Assembly (NCBI GenBank): GCA_900767585.1
Contig: CAAFZP010000068.1
Coordinates: 1-38,161 of the forward strand
Length of the DNA: 38,161 nt
Direction: 5' to 3'
DNA from: Lachnospiraceae bacterium
GTDB lineage: Bacteria; Bacillota; Clostridia; Lachnospirales; Lachnospiraceae
The position numbers and the translations under genes were made by a program. Under the pieces are notes generated by a model that was not told where the DNA came from, did no database searches, and was given only the letters and a program-made list of their open reading frames with translations. The stretch's first letter is position 1. Each line of letters begins with the position of its first letter. This document shows, in pieces, positions 7,314-14,950 of this stretch.

Positions 7314-7342
7314 TTGACAACCATAAAAAAAACATGTATGAT
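7314..7342 (+). promoter_or_regulatory. Sigma-A promoter of the ylxM-ffh operon
   Basis: A consensus TTGACA (7314-7319), a 17-base spacer and TATGAT (7337-7342). The expected start near 7349 leaves the AAGG at 7347-7350 largely untranscribed, which favours the ylxM start at 7385 over the in-frame ATG at 7358. Confidence 0.85.
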
Positions 7343-7384
7343 ACACAAGGTTTGTAAATGAAAAATACTTTACAGGTGATTCAG

Positions 7385-7741
7385 ATGGAGAAGTTTGTAC
7401 GTCAGTCATTGCTCTATGATTTTTATGGAGAGTTGTTGACGCAGACACAGAAAAGTATATACGAAGATGTTGTGATGAATGACCTGTCCTATTCGGAACT
7501 GGCAAGGGAATACGGAATCTCCAGACAAGGCGTGTTTGATATGATGAAGCGCTGTGACAAGAAGCTGGAGGATTTTGAGAAAAAACTGAAATTAGTGGAA
7601 AAATTCGAGAATGCCAGAGAAAAGGTAGCCATGATACAGACAGAGATTCAAAGTCTTAGGGAACGCAATGAGAACTCGGCGCTCGATGAAGCGTTTGCGG
7701 ATATCGATACGAATCTCACAGGGCTGCTGGATGATTTTTAA
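7385..7741 (+). CDS. ylxM: YlxM/p13-family SRP-associated DNA-binding-like protein
   Basis: A 118-residue protein whose N-terminal half is a sigma-region-4-like helix-turn-helix (LLYDFYGELLT..., SYSELAREYGISRQGVFDMM). A charged coiled-coil follows from about residue 55. The family is encoded next to ffh in many Firmicutes and is thought to modulate the signal recognition particle. The start at 7385 (MEKFVRQSLLYDFYG) matches the family, and AGGTGA lies about five bases upstream. The ATG at 7358 is in frame but is too close to the predicted transcription start. It is the first gene of the operon, and ffh follows after 35 bases. Confidence 0.92.
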   Translation: MEKFVRQSLLYDFYGELLTQTQKSIYEDVVMNDLSYSELAREYGISRQGVFDMMKRCDKKLEDFEKKLKLVEKFENAREKVAMIQTEIQSLRERNENSALDEAFADIDTNLTGLLDDF

Positions 7742-7776
7742 CCGTTGGATATTTGATTTTGTTTGGGAGGAAACGC

Positions 7777-9123
7777 ATGGCGTTTGACAGTTTAACAGAC
7801 AAATTGCAAAATGTGTTCCGGAAGCTCCGCAGCAAAGGTACGATTACCGAAGCGGATGTGAAGGAAGCGATGAAGGAAGTAAAGCGTGCGCTCCTGGAAG
7901 CGGATGTAAACTTCAAGGTTGTAAAACAGTTCATCAATTCCGTCAGTGAACGTGCGGTCGGCGAGGAAGTCTTAAAGGGATTAAATCCCGGACAGATGGT
8001 GATCAAGATCGTAAAAGAAGAGATGGACAAGCTGATGGGGTCGGAGACGACTGAACTGAAACTTCTGCCATCAAATGAAATCACGATCGTGATGATGTGT
8101 GGTCTGCAGGGTGCAGGTAAGACAACGACTGTTGCAAAGCTTGCAGGTAAGTTTAAGAATAAGGGTAAAAAGCCGCTGCTCGTTGCCTGTGACGTCTATC
8201 GTCCGGCAGCAATCAAGCAGTTGGAGATTAATGGTGAAAAAGTCGGTGTTCCGGTATTTGCGATGGGAGACGGACATAATCCGGTGAATATTGCGAAAGC
8301 AGCGATTGAGCATGCCGCAAAAAATGATATCAATCTTGTGTTTTTGGATACTGCAGGTCGTCTGCATGTCGATGAGGACATGATGAACGAACTGGCAGAG
8401 ATTAAGAAAAACATTGATGTGACTTATACGATTCTGACTGTCGATGCGATGACCGGTCAGGATGCAGTCAATGTAGCGACCTCATTCAATGATAAGATTG
8501 GAATCGATGGTGTAATCCTGACAAAGCTCGATGGCGATACCCGTGGTGGTGCGGCGCTTTCCATCAAAGCGGTGACCGGAAAGCCGATTCTATATGCCGG
8601 CATGGGCGAGAAGCTCACAGATCTCGAGCAGTTTTACCCGGATCGTATGGCGAGCCGGATTCTCGGTATGGGTGATGTAGAAAGTCTGATCGAGAAAGCA
8701 CAGTCTGCGATTGATGATGAAAAAGCAAAAGAGATGGAAGAGAAGTTCAAGAAAGCGACGTTCGATTTCAATGATTTTCTCGACCAGATGGATCAGATGG
8801 AAAAGATGGGCGGTATGAATGATATCCTGAAGATGCTGCCTGGATTTGGAAATAAAAAACAGTTACAGAATATAGAGATTGATGACAATGCGATGAATAT
8901 GCCGAGGGCAATCATCCTGTCGATGACGAAACAGGAGCGTTCGCATCCGGAGATCATCAACCCAAGCCGGAAAAAGCGGATTGCAGATGGCGCCGGTGTG
9001 CAGGTCAGTGAAGTCAATAAGCTTTTAAAACAGTTTGAACAGTCCAAGAAGATGATGAAGCAGATGTCCGGTATGATGGGCGGCAAGCGCCGCGGCGGAT
9101 TCAAGCTTCCGTTTGGATTTTAA
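7777..9123 (+). CDS. ffh: Signal recognition particle GTPase Ffh
   Basis: The protein subunit of SRP, which binds signal sequences and 4.5S/6S RNA and targets ribosomes to FtsY and the Sec translocon. The 448-residue product has the N domain (1-95), then a G domain with P-loop GLQGAGKTT (about 109-117), DTAGRLH and TKLDGDTRGG. The methionine-rich M domain follows (DQMDQMEKMGG, KKMMKQMSGMMGG) and ends in a short basic tail. ATG 7777 has GGGAGG six bases upstream; the upstream TTG at 7753 would add eight residues across that SD and is rejected. Length is normal for the family. Confidence 0.98.
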   Translation: MAFDSLTDKLQNVFRKLRSKGTITEADVKEAMKEVKRALLEADVNFKVVKQFINSVSERAVGEEVLKGLNPGQMVIKIVKEEMDKLMGSETTELKLLPSNEITIVMMCGLQGAGKTTTVAKLAGKFKNKGKKPLLVACDVYRPAAIKQLEINGEKVGVPVFAMGDGHNPVNIAKAAIEHAAKNDINLVFLDTAGRLHVDEDMMNELAEIKKNIDVTYTILTVDAMTGQDAVNVATSFNDKIGIDGVILTKLDGDTRGGAALSIKAVTGKPILYAGMGEKLTDLEQFYPDRMASRILGMGDVESLIEKAQSAIDDEKAKEMEEKFKKATFDFNDFLDQMDQMEKMGGMNDILKMLPGFGNKKQLQNIEIDDNAMNMPRAIILSMTKQERSHPEIINPSRKKRIADGAGVQVSEVNKLLKQFEQSKKMMKQMSGMMGGKRRGGFKLPFGF

Positions 9124-9185
9124 TTTTTGATAATAGTATAACTATTATATATAGACGAAAGAATTTTAAGGAGGTGAAATTTAAC

Positions 9186-9431
9186 ATGGCAGTTAAAATC
9201 AGATTAAGAAGAATGGGATATAAGAAGCATCCTTTTTATAGAGTTGTAGTTGCTGATTCCAGATCTCCAAGAGATGGTAGATTCATCGAGGAAATCGGAA
9301 CAGTTGATCCTAACCAGGAGCCAGCAAACGTACAGATCGACTCTGAAGCAGCTAAAAAGTGGCTTGCAAACGGTGCTCAGCCTACTGAGACAGTTGCTAA
9401 GCTTTTGAAGCAGGCAGGTATCGAGAAGTAA
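9186..9431 (+). CDS. rpsP: 30S ribosomal protein S16
   Basis: An 81-residue small-subunit protein with the characteristic start MAVKIRLRRMGYKKHPFYR and the segment VVADSRSPRDGRFIEEIG. It is complete for the family. A very strong SD (AAGGAGGTGA at 9168-9177) precedes ATG 9186. Its codon use is more biased toward frequent codons than that of its neighbours, as expected for a ribosomal protein. It sits between ffh and khpA in the standard Firmicute order. Confidence 0.98.
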   Translation: MAVKIRLRRMGYKKHPFYRVVVADSRSPRDGRFIEEIGTVDPNQEPANVQIDSEAAKKWLANGAQPTETVAKLLKQAGIEK

Positions 9432-9458
9432 GACTGATGTGCTAGGGAGGTGCAGGTT

Positions 9459-9686
9459 ATGAAGGAATTAGTAGAACTGATTGCAAAATCCCTCGTTGAT
9501 TATCCGGATGAAGTTGTTGTGAAAGAGACAATCGATGGAGATACCATAACGATCGAACTGAACGTTGCAGGCGATGATATGGGTAAGGTCATCGGCAAAC
9601 AGGGCCGTATTGCCAAATCCATTCGTACTGTTGTGAAGGCGGCTGCATCAAAGGGTGATAAAAAGGTAATTGTAGACATCAAATAA
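9459..9686 (+). CDS. khpA: KH-domain RNA-binding protein KhpA
   Basis: A 75-residue single KH domain with the GxxG loop in VIGKQGRIAKSIRTVVKAA. KhpA proteins bind RNA broadly, often with KhpB/EloR, and affect cell elongation and RNA levels in Gram-positives. The start ATG 9459 has GGGAGG eight bases upstream. It follows rpsP by 27 bases, and a hairpin at 9694-9730 lies between it and rimM. Position and length match orthologues. Confidence 0.95.
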   Translation: MKELVELIAKSLVDYPDEVVVKETIDGDTITIELNVAGDDMGKVIGKQGRIAKSIRTVVKAAASKGDKKVIVDIK

Positions 9687-9693
9687 TTCTTAG

Positions 9694-9730
9694 ATTCCCG
9701 GTGCTATATAGCATCGGGAATTATTATTTT
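9694..9730 (+). terminator. Hairpin with U-rich tail inside the operon (khpA/rimM)
   Basis: ATTCCCGGTGCTA pairs with TAGCATCGGGAAT (one wobble) across a 2-base gap, followed by TATTATTTT. It has the form of an intrinsic terminator, but the downstream genes are in the same operon, so it may be partial and lower rimM-trmD relative to rpsP-khpA. Confidence 0.65.
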
Positions 9731-9743
9731 ATCGGAGGATTTT

Positions 9744-10262
9744 ATGAACGAAGATATGTTTCGGATTGGTGTGATTACATCGACACATGGGCTAAAGGGC
9801 GAAGTCAAAGTATTTCCGACAACCGATGACAGCGCGCGGTTTAAGAAATTGAAGCACTGTTTTATCCGTACAAAAACCGGGGACATACCGGTGGAGAAAA
9901 AAACATGCAAGTTCTTTAAGAACATGGTGATTTTATCATTTTCGGAATTTCAGGATATAAATGAGATAGAAAAATATAAAGGCTGTGAGCTGTATGTGAC
10001 GCGGGAGGATGCGGTCCCGCTGGAAGAAGATGAAGTCTATATAGCAGATATCATTGACGCAGACGTCTATGAAGACAACGGGAAAAAACTTGGAACACTT
10101 GTGGATGTGATGCAGACAGGTGCCAATGATGTATTTGTTGTGAAGATGGAAAATGGAAAGGAAGTACTGCTTCCATTTATCAAAGACTGTGTGTTAGATG
10201 TTGACACAGAAGCAAAAAAAGTAACGGTTCATATGATGAGCGGACTGCTCGATGAAGCGTGA
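9744..10262 (+). CDS. rimM: Ribosome maturation factor RimM
   Basis: A 172-residue factor for 30S assembly that acts on the head region around S19. The N-terminal RimM barrel starts FRIGVITSTHGLKGEVKV. The C-terminal PRC-barrel includes VYIADIIDADVYEDNGKKLGTLVDVM and ends near LLPFIKDCVLDVD. ATG 9744 is preceded by GGAGG (9734-9738) with five bases between. The gene lies in the usual place between khpA and trmD, with trmD beginning 11 bases after its stop. Confidence 0.97.
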   Translation: MNEDMFRIGVITSTHGLKGEVKVFPTTDDSARFKKLKHCFIRTKTGDIPVEKKTCKFFKNMVILSFSEFQDINEIEKYKGCELYVTREDAVPLEEDEVYIADIIDADVYEDNGKKLGTLVDVMQTGANDVFVVKMENGKEVLLPFIKDCVLDVDTEAKKVTVHMMSGLLDEA

Positions 10263-10273
10263 TGGAGGCAGAT

Positions 10274-11131
10274 ATGCATTTTCATATTTTGACATTATTT
10301 CCGGATATGGTTTTAAGCGGATTGCAGGAAAGCATTACCGGAAAAGCAATCGAAAAAAGCCTGATTCAGGTGAATGCAGTCAATATCCGGGATTTTGCAG
10401 GAAACCGGTACGGACATGTGGATGATTACACGTATGGTGGTGGTGCTGGCATGCTGATGCAGCCGGGACCGGTGTATGATGCGTATCAGCATGTGATGGC
10501 GCAGATTACTGAACGGAAGCGGCAGGCAGCCGGTGAAGAAACGCAGGAGGCGAAACAGGCAGGGCAGGAACAAAAAAAGGTGCGTGTACTTTATATGACA
10601 CCACAGGGAACGCCATTTACACAGAGTATGGCGCAGGCGTATGCACAGGAAGAGGATCTTGTACTTTTGTGTGGACATTATGAAGGTATCGACGAGCGGG
10701 TACTCGAGATGATCGTGACGGATTATGTGTCGATCGGAGATTTTGTGCTGACCGGCGGAGAGCTTCCGGCGATGATGATTGTCGATGCAGTAAGCCGGCT
10801 TGTGCCGGGCGTGCTTGGCTGTGACGAAAGTGCGGTATATGAGAGCTTCTATGACGGACTGCTCGAATATCCACAATATACCCGCCCGGAGGAATTCATG
10901 GGAAGAAAAGTTCCGGAAGTGCTGCTTTCCGGTCATCATAAGAATATCGAAGAGTGGCGGCAGGAACAGGCGATGCAGCGGACGAAGGAACGCCGGCCGG
11001 ATCTTTTTGCAGCCTATGTGGAAACACACAGGGAAGAATTGGAAAAGAAACGGAAAAAACAGGAAGAAAAGCAGAGAAAAGCGCTCCGGAAACTGCAGAA
11101 ACAACAGAAAAACGCAGATACAAAAGCATAA
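10274..11131 (+). CDS. trmD: tRNA (guanine-37-N1)-methyltransferase TrmD
   Basis: A SPOUT-class enzyme using S-adenosylmethionine to methylate G37 of tRNAs reading CNN codons, which prevents +1 frameshifts. The trefoil-knot motifs are clear: YGGGAGMLMQPGP, LLCGHYEGIDERV and SIGDFVLTGGELPAM. The product has 285 residues, somewhat longer than the roughly 240-255 usual. There is a Gln/Glu/Lys-rich insert at about residues 79-98 and a highly basic Lys/Gln tail after about residue 250. The ATG at 10274 has GGAGG (10264-10268) five bases upstream and matches the family start (MHFHILTLFPDM). An upstream in-frame ATG at 10259 overlaps the rimM stop. rplS, the usual next gene, is absent here. Confidence 0.97.
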   Translation: MHFHILTLFPDMVLSGLQESITGKAIEKSLIQVNAVNIRDFAGNRYGHVDDYTYGGGAGMLMQPGPVYDAYQHVMAQITERKRQAAGEETQEAKQAGQEQKKVRVLYMTPQGTPFTQSMAQAYAQEEDLVLLCGHYEGIDERVLEMIVTDYVSIGDFVLTGGELPAMMIVDAVSRLVPGVLGCDESAVYESFYDGLLEYPQYTRPEEFMGRKVPEVLLSGHHKNIEEWRQEQAMQRTKERRPDLFAAYVETHREELEKKRKKQEEKQRKALRKLQKQQKNADTKA

Positions 11132-11138
11132 CTTACGC

Positions 11139-11167
11139 TTGTTTTATGCTCTATTCTGATATATAAT
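11139..11167 (+). promoter_or_regulatory. Promoter for the lipoprotein gene
   Basis: TTGTTT (11139-11144), a 17-base spacer and a perfect TATAAT (11162-11167), starting eight bases after the trmD stop. No terminator precedes it, so read-through from the upstream operon is also possible. Confidence 0.65.
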
Positions 11168-11213
11168 CGAGAAAAAGCCGCAAGGCAGAAATAGTATACG
11201 GGAGACGAAGAAG

Positions 11214-11729
11214 ATGAAAAAGAAATTATATATTGCCGGACTTACAATCGCACTTGCATGTGCACTTGCCGGATGTGGAAAAAAAGAGAGTAGTAAAGAT
11301 GCGGAGGTTTCGGTCAAGGATGATGTTGTAGAGTTTGTAAATGACGAACTTCCAACAGCGAAAGCAGATCATGACAGTGCAATTGCTGTATACAATGCAT
11401 ATTTTGCGGACGGAAGCAACCAGGATTTAGAGACTTATAAGGCGTCTTTGCAGGATAATGCAATTCCAACGATGGAAAAGTGCATCCAGACGATTTCAGC
11501 CATGGAAGTTGCAACAGATGAAGTCAAAGCATTAAAGGACAGTTATTTACAAAGTGTCCAGAAAGAATACGAAGCGATGAAGATGGTTGTGTCTGCCATT
11601 GATGGCGAAAATCCGGATTACCTGACACAGGCGGATACGTTGATATCAGAGGCAGCTACACTGATGAGTGATTACCAGTCAAAGCTCCAGACAATTGCGG
11701 ACGAACAGGGGATTGTTGTAAATCAGTAA
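11214..11729 (+). CDS. Small predicted lipoprotein of unknown function
   Basis: A 171-residue protein with a lipoprotein signal: KKK, a hydrophobic stretch, then the lipobox ALAGC with the acylated Cys at residue 21. The mature part is acidic and mostly alpha-helical by appearance (ALKDSYLQSVQKEYEAMKMV, 'EAATLMSDYQSKLQTIADEQ'), with no recognisable catalytic motif. SD GGGAGA lies eight bases before ATG 11214. The gene has its own promoter and a terminator at 11732-11768, so it is probably monocistronic. It could act as a small helical surface binding protein, but I do not assign a role. Confidence 0.8.
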   Translation: MKKKLYIAGLTIALACALAGCGKKESSKDAEVSVKDDVVEFVNDELPTAKADHDSAIAVYNAYFADGSNQDLETYKASLQDNAIPTMEKCIQTISAMEVATDEVKALKDSYLQSVQKEYEAMKMVVSAIDGENPDYLTQADTLISEAATLMSDYQSKLQTIADEQGIVVNQ

Positions 11730-11731
11730 AC

Positions 11732-11768
11732 AAAAAAGCTGTCGGGAAAAACCGATGGCTTTTTTCTT
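11732..11768 (+). terminator. Intrinsic terminator after the lipoprotein gene
   Basis: AAAAAAGCTGTCGG pairs with CCGATGGCTTTTTT (two wobble pairs) around a GAAAAA-type loop and ends in a T run. It begins just after the stop codon at 11729. Confidence 0.88.
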
Positions 11769-11810
11769 TGTTTCAATCTGTTTTAAAAACACAAAATTAA
11801 CATAAATACG

Positions 11811-11819
11811 TGTTATAAT
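11811..11819 (+). promoter_or_regulatory. Extended -10 promoter for the two-component operon
   Basis: TGTTATAAT (TGn plus perfect TATAAT at 11814-11819). No good -35 lies at 16-18 bases, which fits an extended -10 promoter. The leader to ATG 11861 is about 35 bases. Confidence 0.5.
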
Positions 11820-11860
11820 CGTGTATATTGATAGAACGAAATATGCTAGGAGGATATGGA

Positions 11861-12535
11861 ATGAATGATTTAAAAGTACTGGTTGTGGACGATGAGAGCC
11901 GTATGCGCAAGTTAGTCCGGGATTTCCTTACGAAAGATGGATATCTGGTCGTAGAGGCCGCAGACGGGGAAGAGGCAGTCGATATTTTTATGTCGGATAA
12001 AGACATTGCATTGATCATTCTGGATGTTATGATGCCAAAGCTGGATGGATATGGAGTCGCTGAAGAGGTGCGTAAAATCTCGGACGTGCCTATCATCATG
12101 TTGACTGCAAAAAGCGATGAAAAGGATGAACTCCGTGGATTTGATCTTGGGATTGATGAATACATTACAAAACCGTTTTCTCCGCGGATTCTGGTTGCAC
12201 GCGTGGAAGCTGTGCTGCGGCGGACACTTGCAGATGAAGAATCCAGTATCATAAATGTGGACGGAATTGAGATGGATATTTCGGCACATCAGGTAAAAGT
12301 GGATGGAGAGCCGATTGAGCTTTCTTATAAAGAGTTTGAATTATTGAATTATTTTCTCCAGAATCGTGGCGTCGCTTTGTCCAGAGAAAAAATCCTGAAC
12401 AATGTCTGGAACTATGATTATTTTGGGGATGCCAGGACAATTGACACTCATGTCAAAAAGCTTAGAAGCAAGCTTGGAGCCAAGGGTGATCTGATCAAGA
12501 CAATATGGGGTATGGGTTATAAGTTCGAAGGCTAA
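11861..12535 (+). CDS. OmpR/PhoB-family response regulator
   Basis: A 224-residue two-component response regulator. The receiver domain spans 1-115, with the acidic pocket D10-D11, phospho-acceptor D55 (LIILDVMMP), T82 and K104 (YITKPFSP). The winged-helix DNA-binding domain is at about 130-223 (SYKEFELLNYF, RTIDTHVKKLRSKLG, IKTIWGMGYKF). The ATG at 11861 has AGGAGG seven bases upstream; the in-frame ATG at 11828 lacks an SD. The kinase gene follows. The regulon is not visible, but the adjacent lipoprotein (14095) is a possible target or partner. Confidence 0.95.
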   Translation: MNDLKVLVVDDESRMRKLVRDFLTKDGYLVVEAADGEEAVDIFMSDKDIALIILDVMMPKLDGYGVAEEVRKISDVPIIMLTAKSDEKDELRGFDLGIDEYITKPFSPRILVARVEAVLRRTLADEESSIINVDGIEMDISAHQVKVDGEPIELSYKEFELLNYFLQNRGVALSREKILNNVWNYDYFGDARTIDTHVKKLRSKLGAKGDLIKTIWGMGYKFEG

Positions 12536-12537
12536 AG

Positions 12538-12555
12538 CCCGTAATTCCATACGGG
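12538..12555 (+). promoter_or_regulatory. Hairpin between response regulator stop and kinase start
   Basis: CCCGTA (12538-12543) and TACGGG (12550-12555) pair perfectly around ATTCCA, two bases after the regulator stop codon and fifteen bases before the kinase ATG. No T run follows, so it is not a terminator. It may affect translational coupling. Confidence 0.5.
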
Positions 12556-12569
12556 TCAAGATTTCACTG

Positions 12570-14024
12570 ATGGTGGTTGTTTTTTCTGTTTTCATAATTG
12601 CGGCATCCTGGCTGCTTTGCAGTTATGTATTGGGAGGTGTTTTCCTCGCAAGCATCAAAAGCAATCTGATTTCTACTTATAATTCGTGTAATGAATTGTT
12701 TCAGGGGAAAGACAGTGAAGTCTTCAATGACGGAAATCTGTTTGGGCAGATTAAGAATCCGCAGGATGCGGTCGTTATGATCGTGGATGCGGAGGATGGA
12801 AAAGTATATACATCGATCAATGATGAAGGCCAGATGATGGAAGGTATGCGCAGTTTGATGAACAGCATCCGTAGCGAGGATAGCGAGAGTCAGTTTGCAA
12901 AAGGAGAATATATCATCCGCCGGAACCATGATACGATTACGAACGCAGATTATTACGATTTGATCGGAAGATTAGAAAATGGATATGAGGTTCTGCTTCG
13001 GACACCGATTGCGCGTGTAGAGTCGGTTATGAAAGTTATGACGCATCTTTTCGTATATATCTGTATCGCGCTTATGGTATTTGGAACTGCCTTCATGCTT
13101 TTGTTCAGTAATATATTTGCTGCACCGATCAAGCGGATGTCAAAAGCTGCGAAACGTATGACGCAGCTTGATTTTGATGTCAAAATACCGATCACGAGCA
13201 ACGATGAGATTGGCGAACTCGGAAACAGTATGAATGAGATGTCCGAAAAGCTTGAAGAGACAATCTCGGAATTAAAGGCTGCCAATCTGGAATTGCAGCG
13301 GGATATTGCAGAACGCCGTAAGATTGATGATATGCGTAAAGAGTTTTTGTCACATGTATCCCATGAGTTAAAAACACCGATTGCCTTAATCCAGGGATAT
13401 GCAGAAGGATTGAAGGATGATTTGTGTGACGACAAGGAAAGCCGGGATTTTTATACGGATGTTATCATCGATGAGTCGCATAAGATGAACACGATGGTAA
13501 AGCGGCTCCTCACCTTGAACGAGATTGAATTTGGCGATACGAAGTTAAATATTGAACGGTTTGAACTGGTTTCGTTTGTCAATTCCATTCTGGCATCTAC
13601 AAAAATCCTTGCAGAAGATAAGCATGCGGAGATTATTTTTGAAGAAAAAGGACCGGTATATGTCTGGGCAGATGAATTTATGATCGAAGAAGTTTTCACG
13701 AATTATCTGACCAATGCGATTCATTATGTGCGGGAAGGCGGTGTGATCCGGATTACATTTCAACCGATGGGAAATGACATCCGTGTCTGTGTCTATAACC
13801 AGGGTGACTGGATTGCCGAGGAAGATATCGGTCGTGTGTTTGAAAAATTTTATAAGGCAGATAAAGCCCGGACAAGAGAGTATGGCGGCAACGGAATCGG
13901 ACTTTCGATTGTTGCAGCTACCATGGAAGCACATGGTAAAAAATATGGTGTGGAAAATGTTGCGGATGGCGTGCTCTTTTACTTTGATTTGGATGCTAAT
14001 GTGCTTGCCGATAAACAAAAATAG
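12570..14024 (+). CDS. Membrane sensor histidine kinase
   Basis: A 484-residue partner of the preceding regulator. TM1 is at about 1-24, an extracellular sensor domain at 25-152 and TM2 at about 153-178, followed by HAMP. HisKA has the phospho-acceptor H265 (SHVSHELKTP). The HATPase has an N box (NYLTNAIHYV), YNQGDWI and a G2 box (GGNGIGLSIV). The start is uncertain. ATG 12570 has no convincing SD. The open frame continues upstream to 12495 and would add a basic segment (RNSIRVKIS) typical of kinases ahead of TM1, but no ATG, GTG or TTG lies there. Either ATG 12570 is used by coupling with the regulator, or a rare start codon is used. Confidence 0.93.
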   Translation: MVVVFSVFIIAASWLLCSYVLGGVFLASIKSNLISTYNSCNELFQGKDSEVFNDGNLFGQIKNPQDAVVMIVDAEDGKVYTSINDEGQMMEGMRSLMNSIRSEDSESQFAKGEYIIRRNHDTITNADYYDLIGRLENGYEVLLRTPIARVESVMKVMTHLFVYICIALMVFGTAFMLLFSNIFAAPIKRMSKAAKRMTQLDFDVKIPITSNDEIGELGNSMNEMSEKLEETISELKAANLELQRDIAERRKIDDMRKEFLSHVSHELKTPIALIQGYAEGLKDDLCDDKESRDFYTDVIIDESHKMNTMVKRLLTLNEIEFGDTKLNIERFELVSFVNSILASTKILAEDKHAEIIFEEKGPVYVWADEFMIEEVFTNYLTNAIHYVREGGVIRITFQPMGNDIRVCVYNQGDWIAEEDIGRVFEKFYKADKARTREYGGNGIGLSIVAATMEAHGKKYGVENVADGVLFYFDLDANVLADKQK

Positions 14025-14033
14025 TGGTAAAAT
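14005..14033 (+). promoter_or_regulatory. Candidate promoter for the second lipoprotein gene
   Basis: TTGCCG (14005-14010), a 17-base spacer and TAAAAT (14028-14033), with a TG one base before the -10. It overlaps the end of the kinase gene. Confidence 0.4.
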
Positions 14034-14094
14034 ACAAGATATCATGTCATAAGATGTGCAAGTATAGTTGTATGATAAAGTTGGGAAACCGGAT

Positions 14095-14922
14095 ATGAAA
14101 AAACACCAGGTAAAAAAGTACAGAAAGCGAAACATCAGCAGGCGATTTGGTATCGGTCTGCTGATTGTTGCAGTGATGTTCAGCGTGACCGGCTGCGGAA
14201 AAGTAATCGATCTTACCGATGAAGAAAATCATTTGATTGCGGAGTATGCAGCAGAGCTTTTATTAAAATATGACAAAGGATATCATATGCGTTATGATCC
14301 GGACGATGCCACGGAGGAAGCTATGACACAGACAGATGCGGATACGACGTCTGCTACAACAGAGTCTGCAACGACAGAGGCGACGACCACGGAAGCAGAG
14401 AAAAAACAGGAAGACATAAAAGCGGACACGACACAGGCGGCTGTGACATCAGAGGAACCTGTGGATGGAGCAATCAATGCAACAGTGAATCCGGATTTTG
14501 ATATTGCTGCGTTTGTAGGCGAAAATCGGATTTCTGTACGGTATTCATATTATATGCTTGCGGACAGTTATCCTTCTTATGACCAGGATGGTATGTATAT
14601 CGAAGTGCAGGCACCGGAAGGATATAAGCTTTTGGTCCTGAAATTTGATATCGAGAATAAAACAGATGAAGATCAGAATATAGATTTATACAGTAAAGAT
14701 GTGACATACAATATCATCATTGACAACAGCCGGAAGTCAAAGCAGATGCTTACGATCCTGTCGGATGATCTGTACACGTTCAGCAAGACGGTTATGGCGA
14801 GCAGCCGGGAAGAAGATGTCTTGTTGTATACGGTTTCGGATTCGGTCGCACAACAGATGAAGGATGTTAAATTGCAAGTGAAGTATGGTGGCACAAGTGC
14901 TGTTTTGCAATTGGAACAGTAG
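14095..14922 (+). CDS. Lipoprotein with Thr/Glu-rich linker (DUF4352-like C-terminal domain)
   Basis: A 275-residue protein. A basic N-terminus and hydrophobic segment end in the lipobox SVTGC, with the lipid Cys near residue 34. A low-complexity Thr/Ala/Glu linker spans about residues 77-120 and resembles a wall-spanning spacer. The C-terminal beta-rich domain contains 'APEGYKLLVLKFDIENKTDE', the pattern of Ig-like DUF4352/TelA-type extracytoplasmic domains. The function is unknown. ATG 14095 (MKKHQVKKYRKRN) is preferred over ATG 14068, although its SD (GGGAAA) is weak. It lies between the sensor kinase and cheV, and an envelope-sensing link with the kinase is an inference. Confidence 0.75.
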   Translation: MKKHQVKKYRKRNISRRFGIGLLIVAVMFSVTGCGKVIDLTDEENHLIAEYAAELLLKYDKGYHMRYDPDDATEEAMTQTDADTTSATTESATTEATTTEAEKKQEDIKADTTQAAVTSEEPVDGAINATVNPDFDIAAFVGENRISVRYSYYMLADSYPSYDQDGMYIEVQAPEGYKLLVLKFDIENKTDEDQNIDLYSKDVTYNIIIDNSRKSKQMLTILSDDLYTFSKTVMASSREEDVLLYTVSDSVAQQMKDVKLQVKYGGTSAVLQLEQ

Positions 14923-14950
14923 ATATATGCAGAGATAGAGGAGGGCACAT

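Noticed and set aside
12495..12570. Single fused regulator-kinase protein through a +1 frameshift
   Set aside because: The regulator is complete with its own stop, and no slippery site is evident. It is listed only as one option for the odd kinase start.
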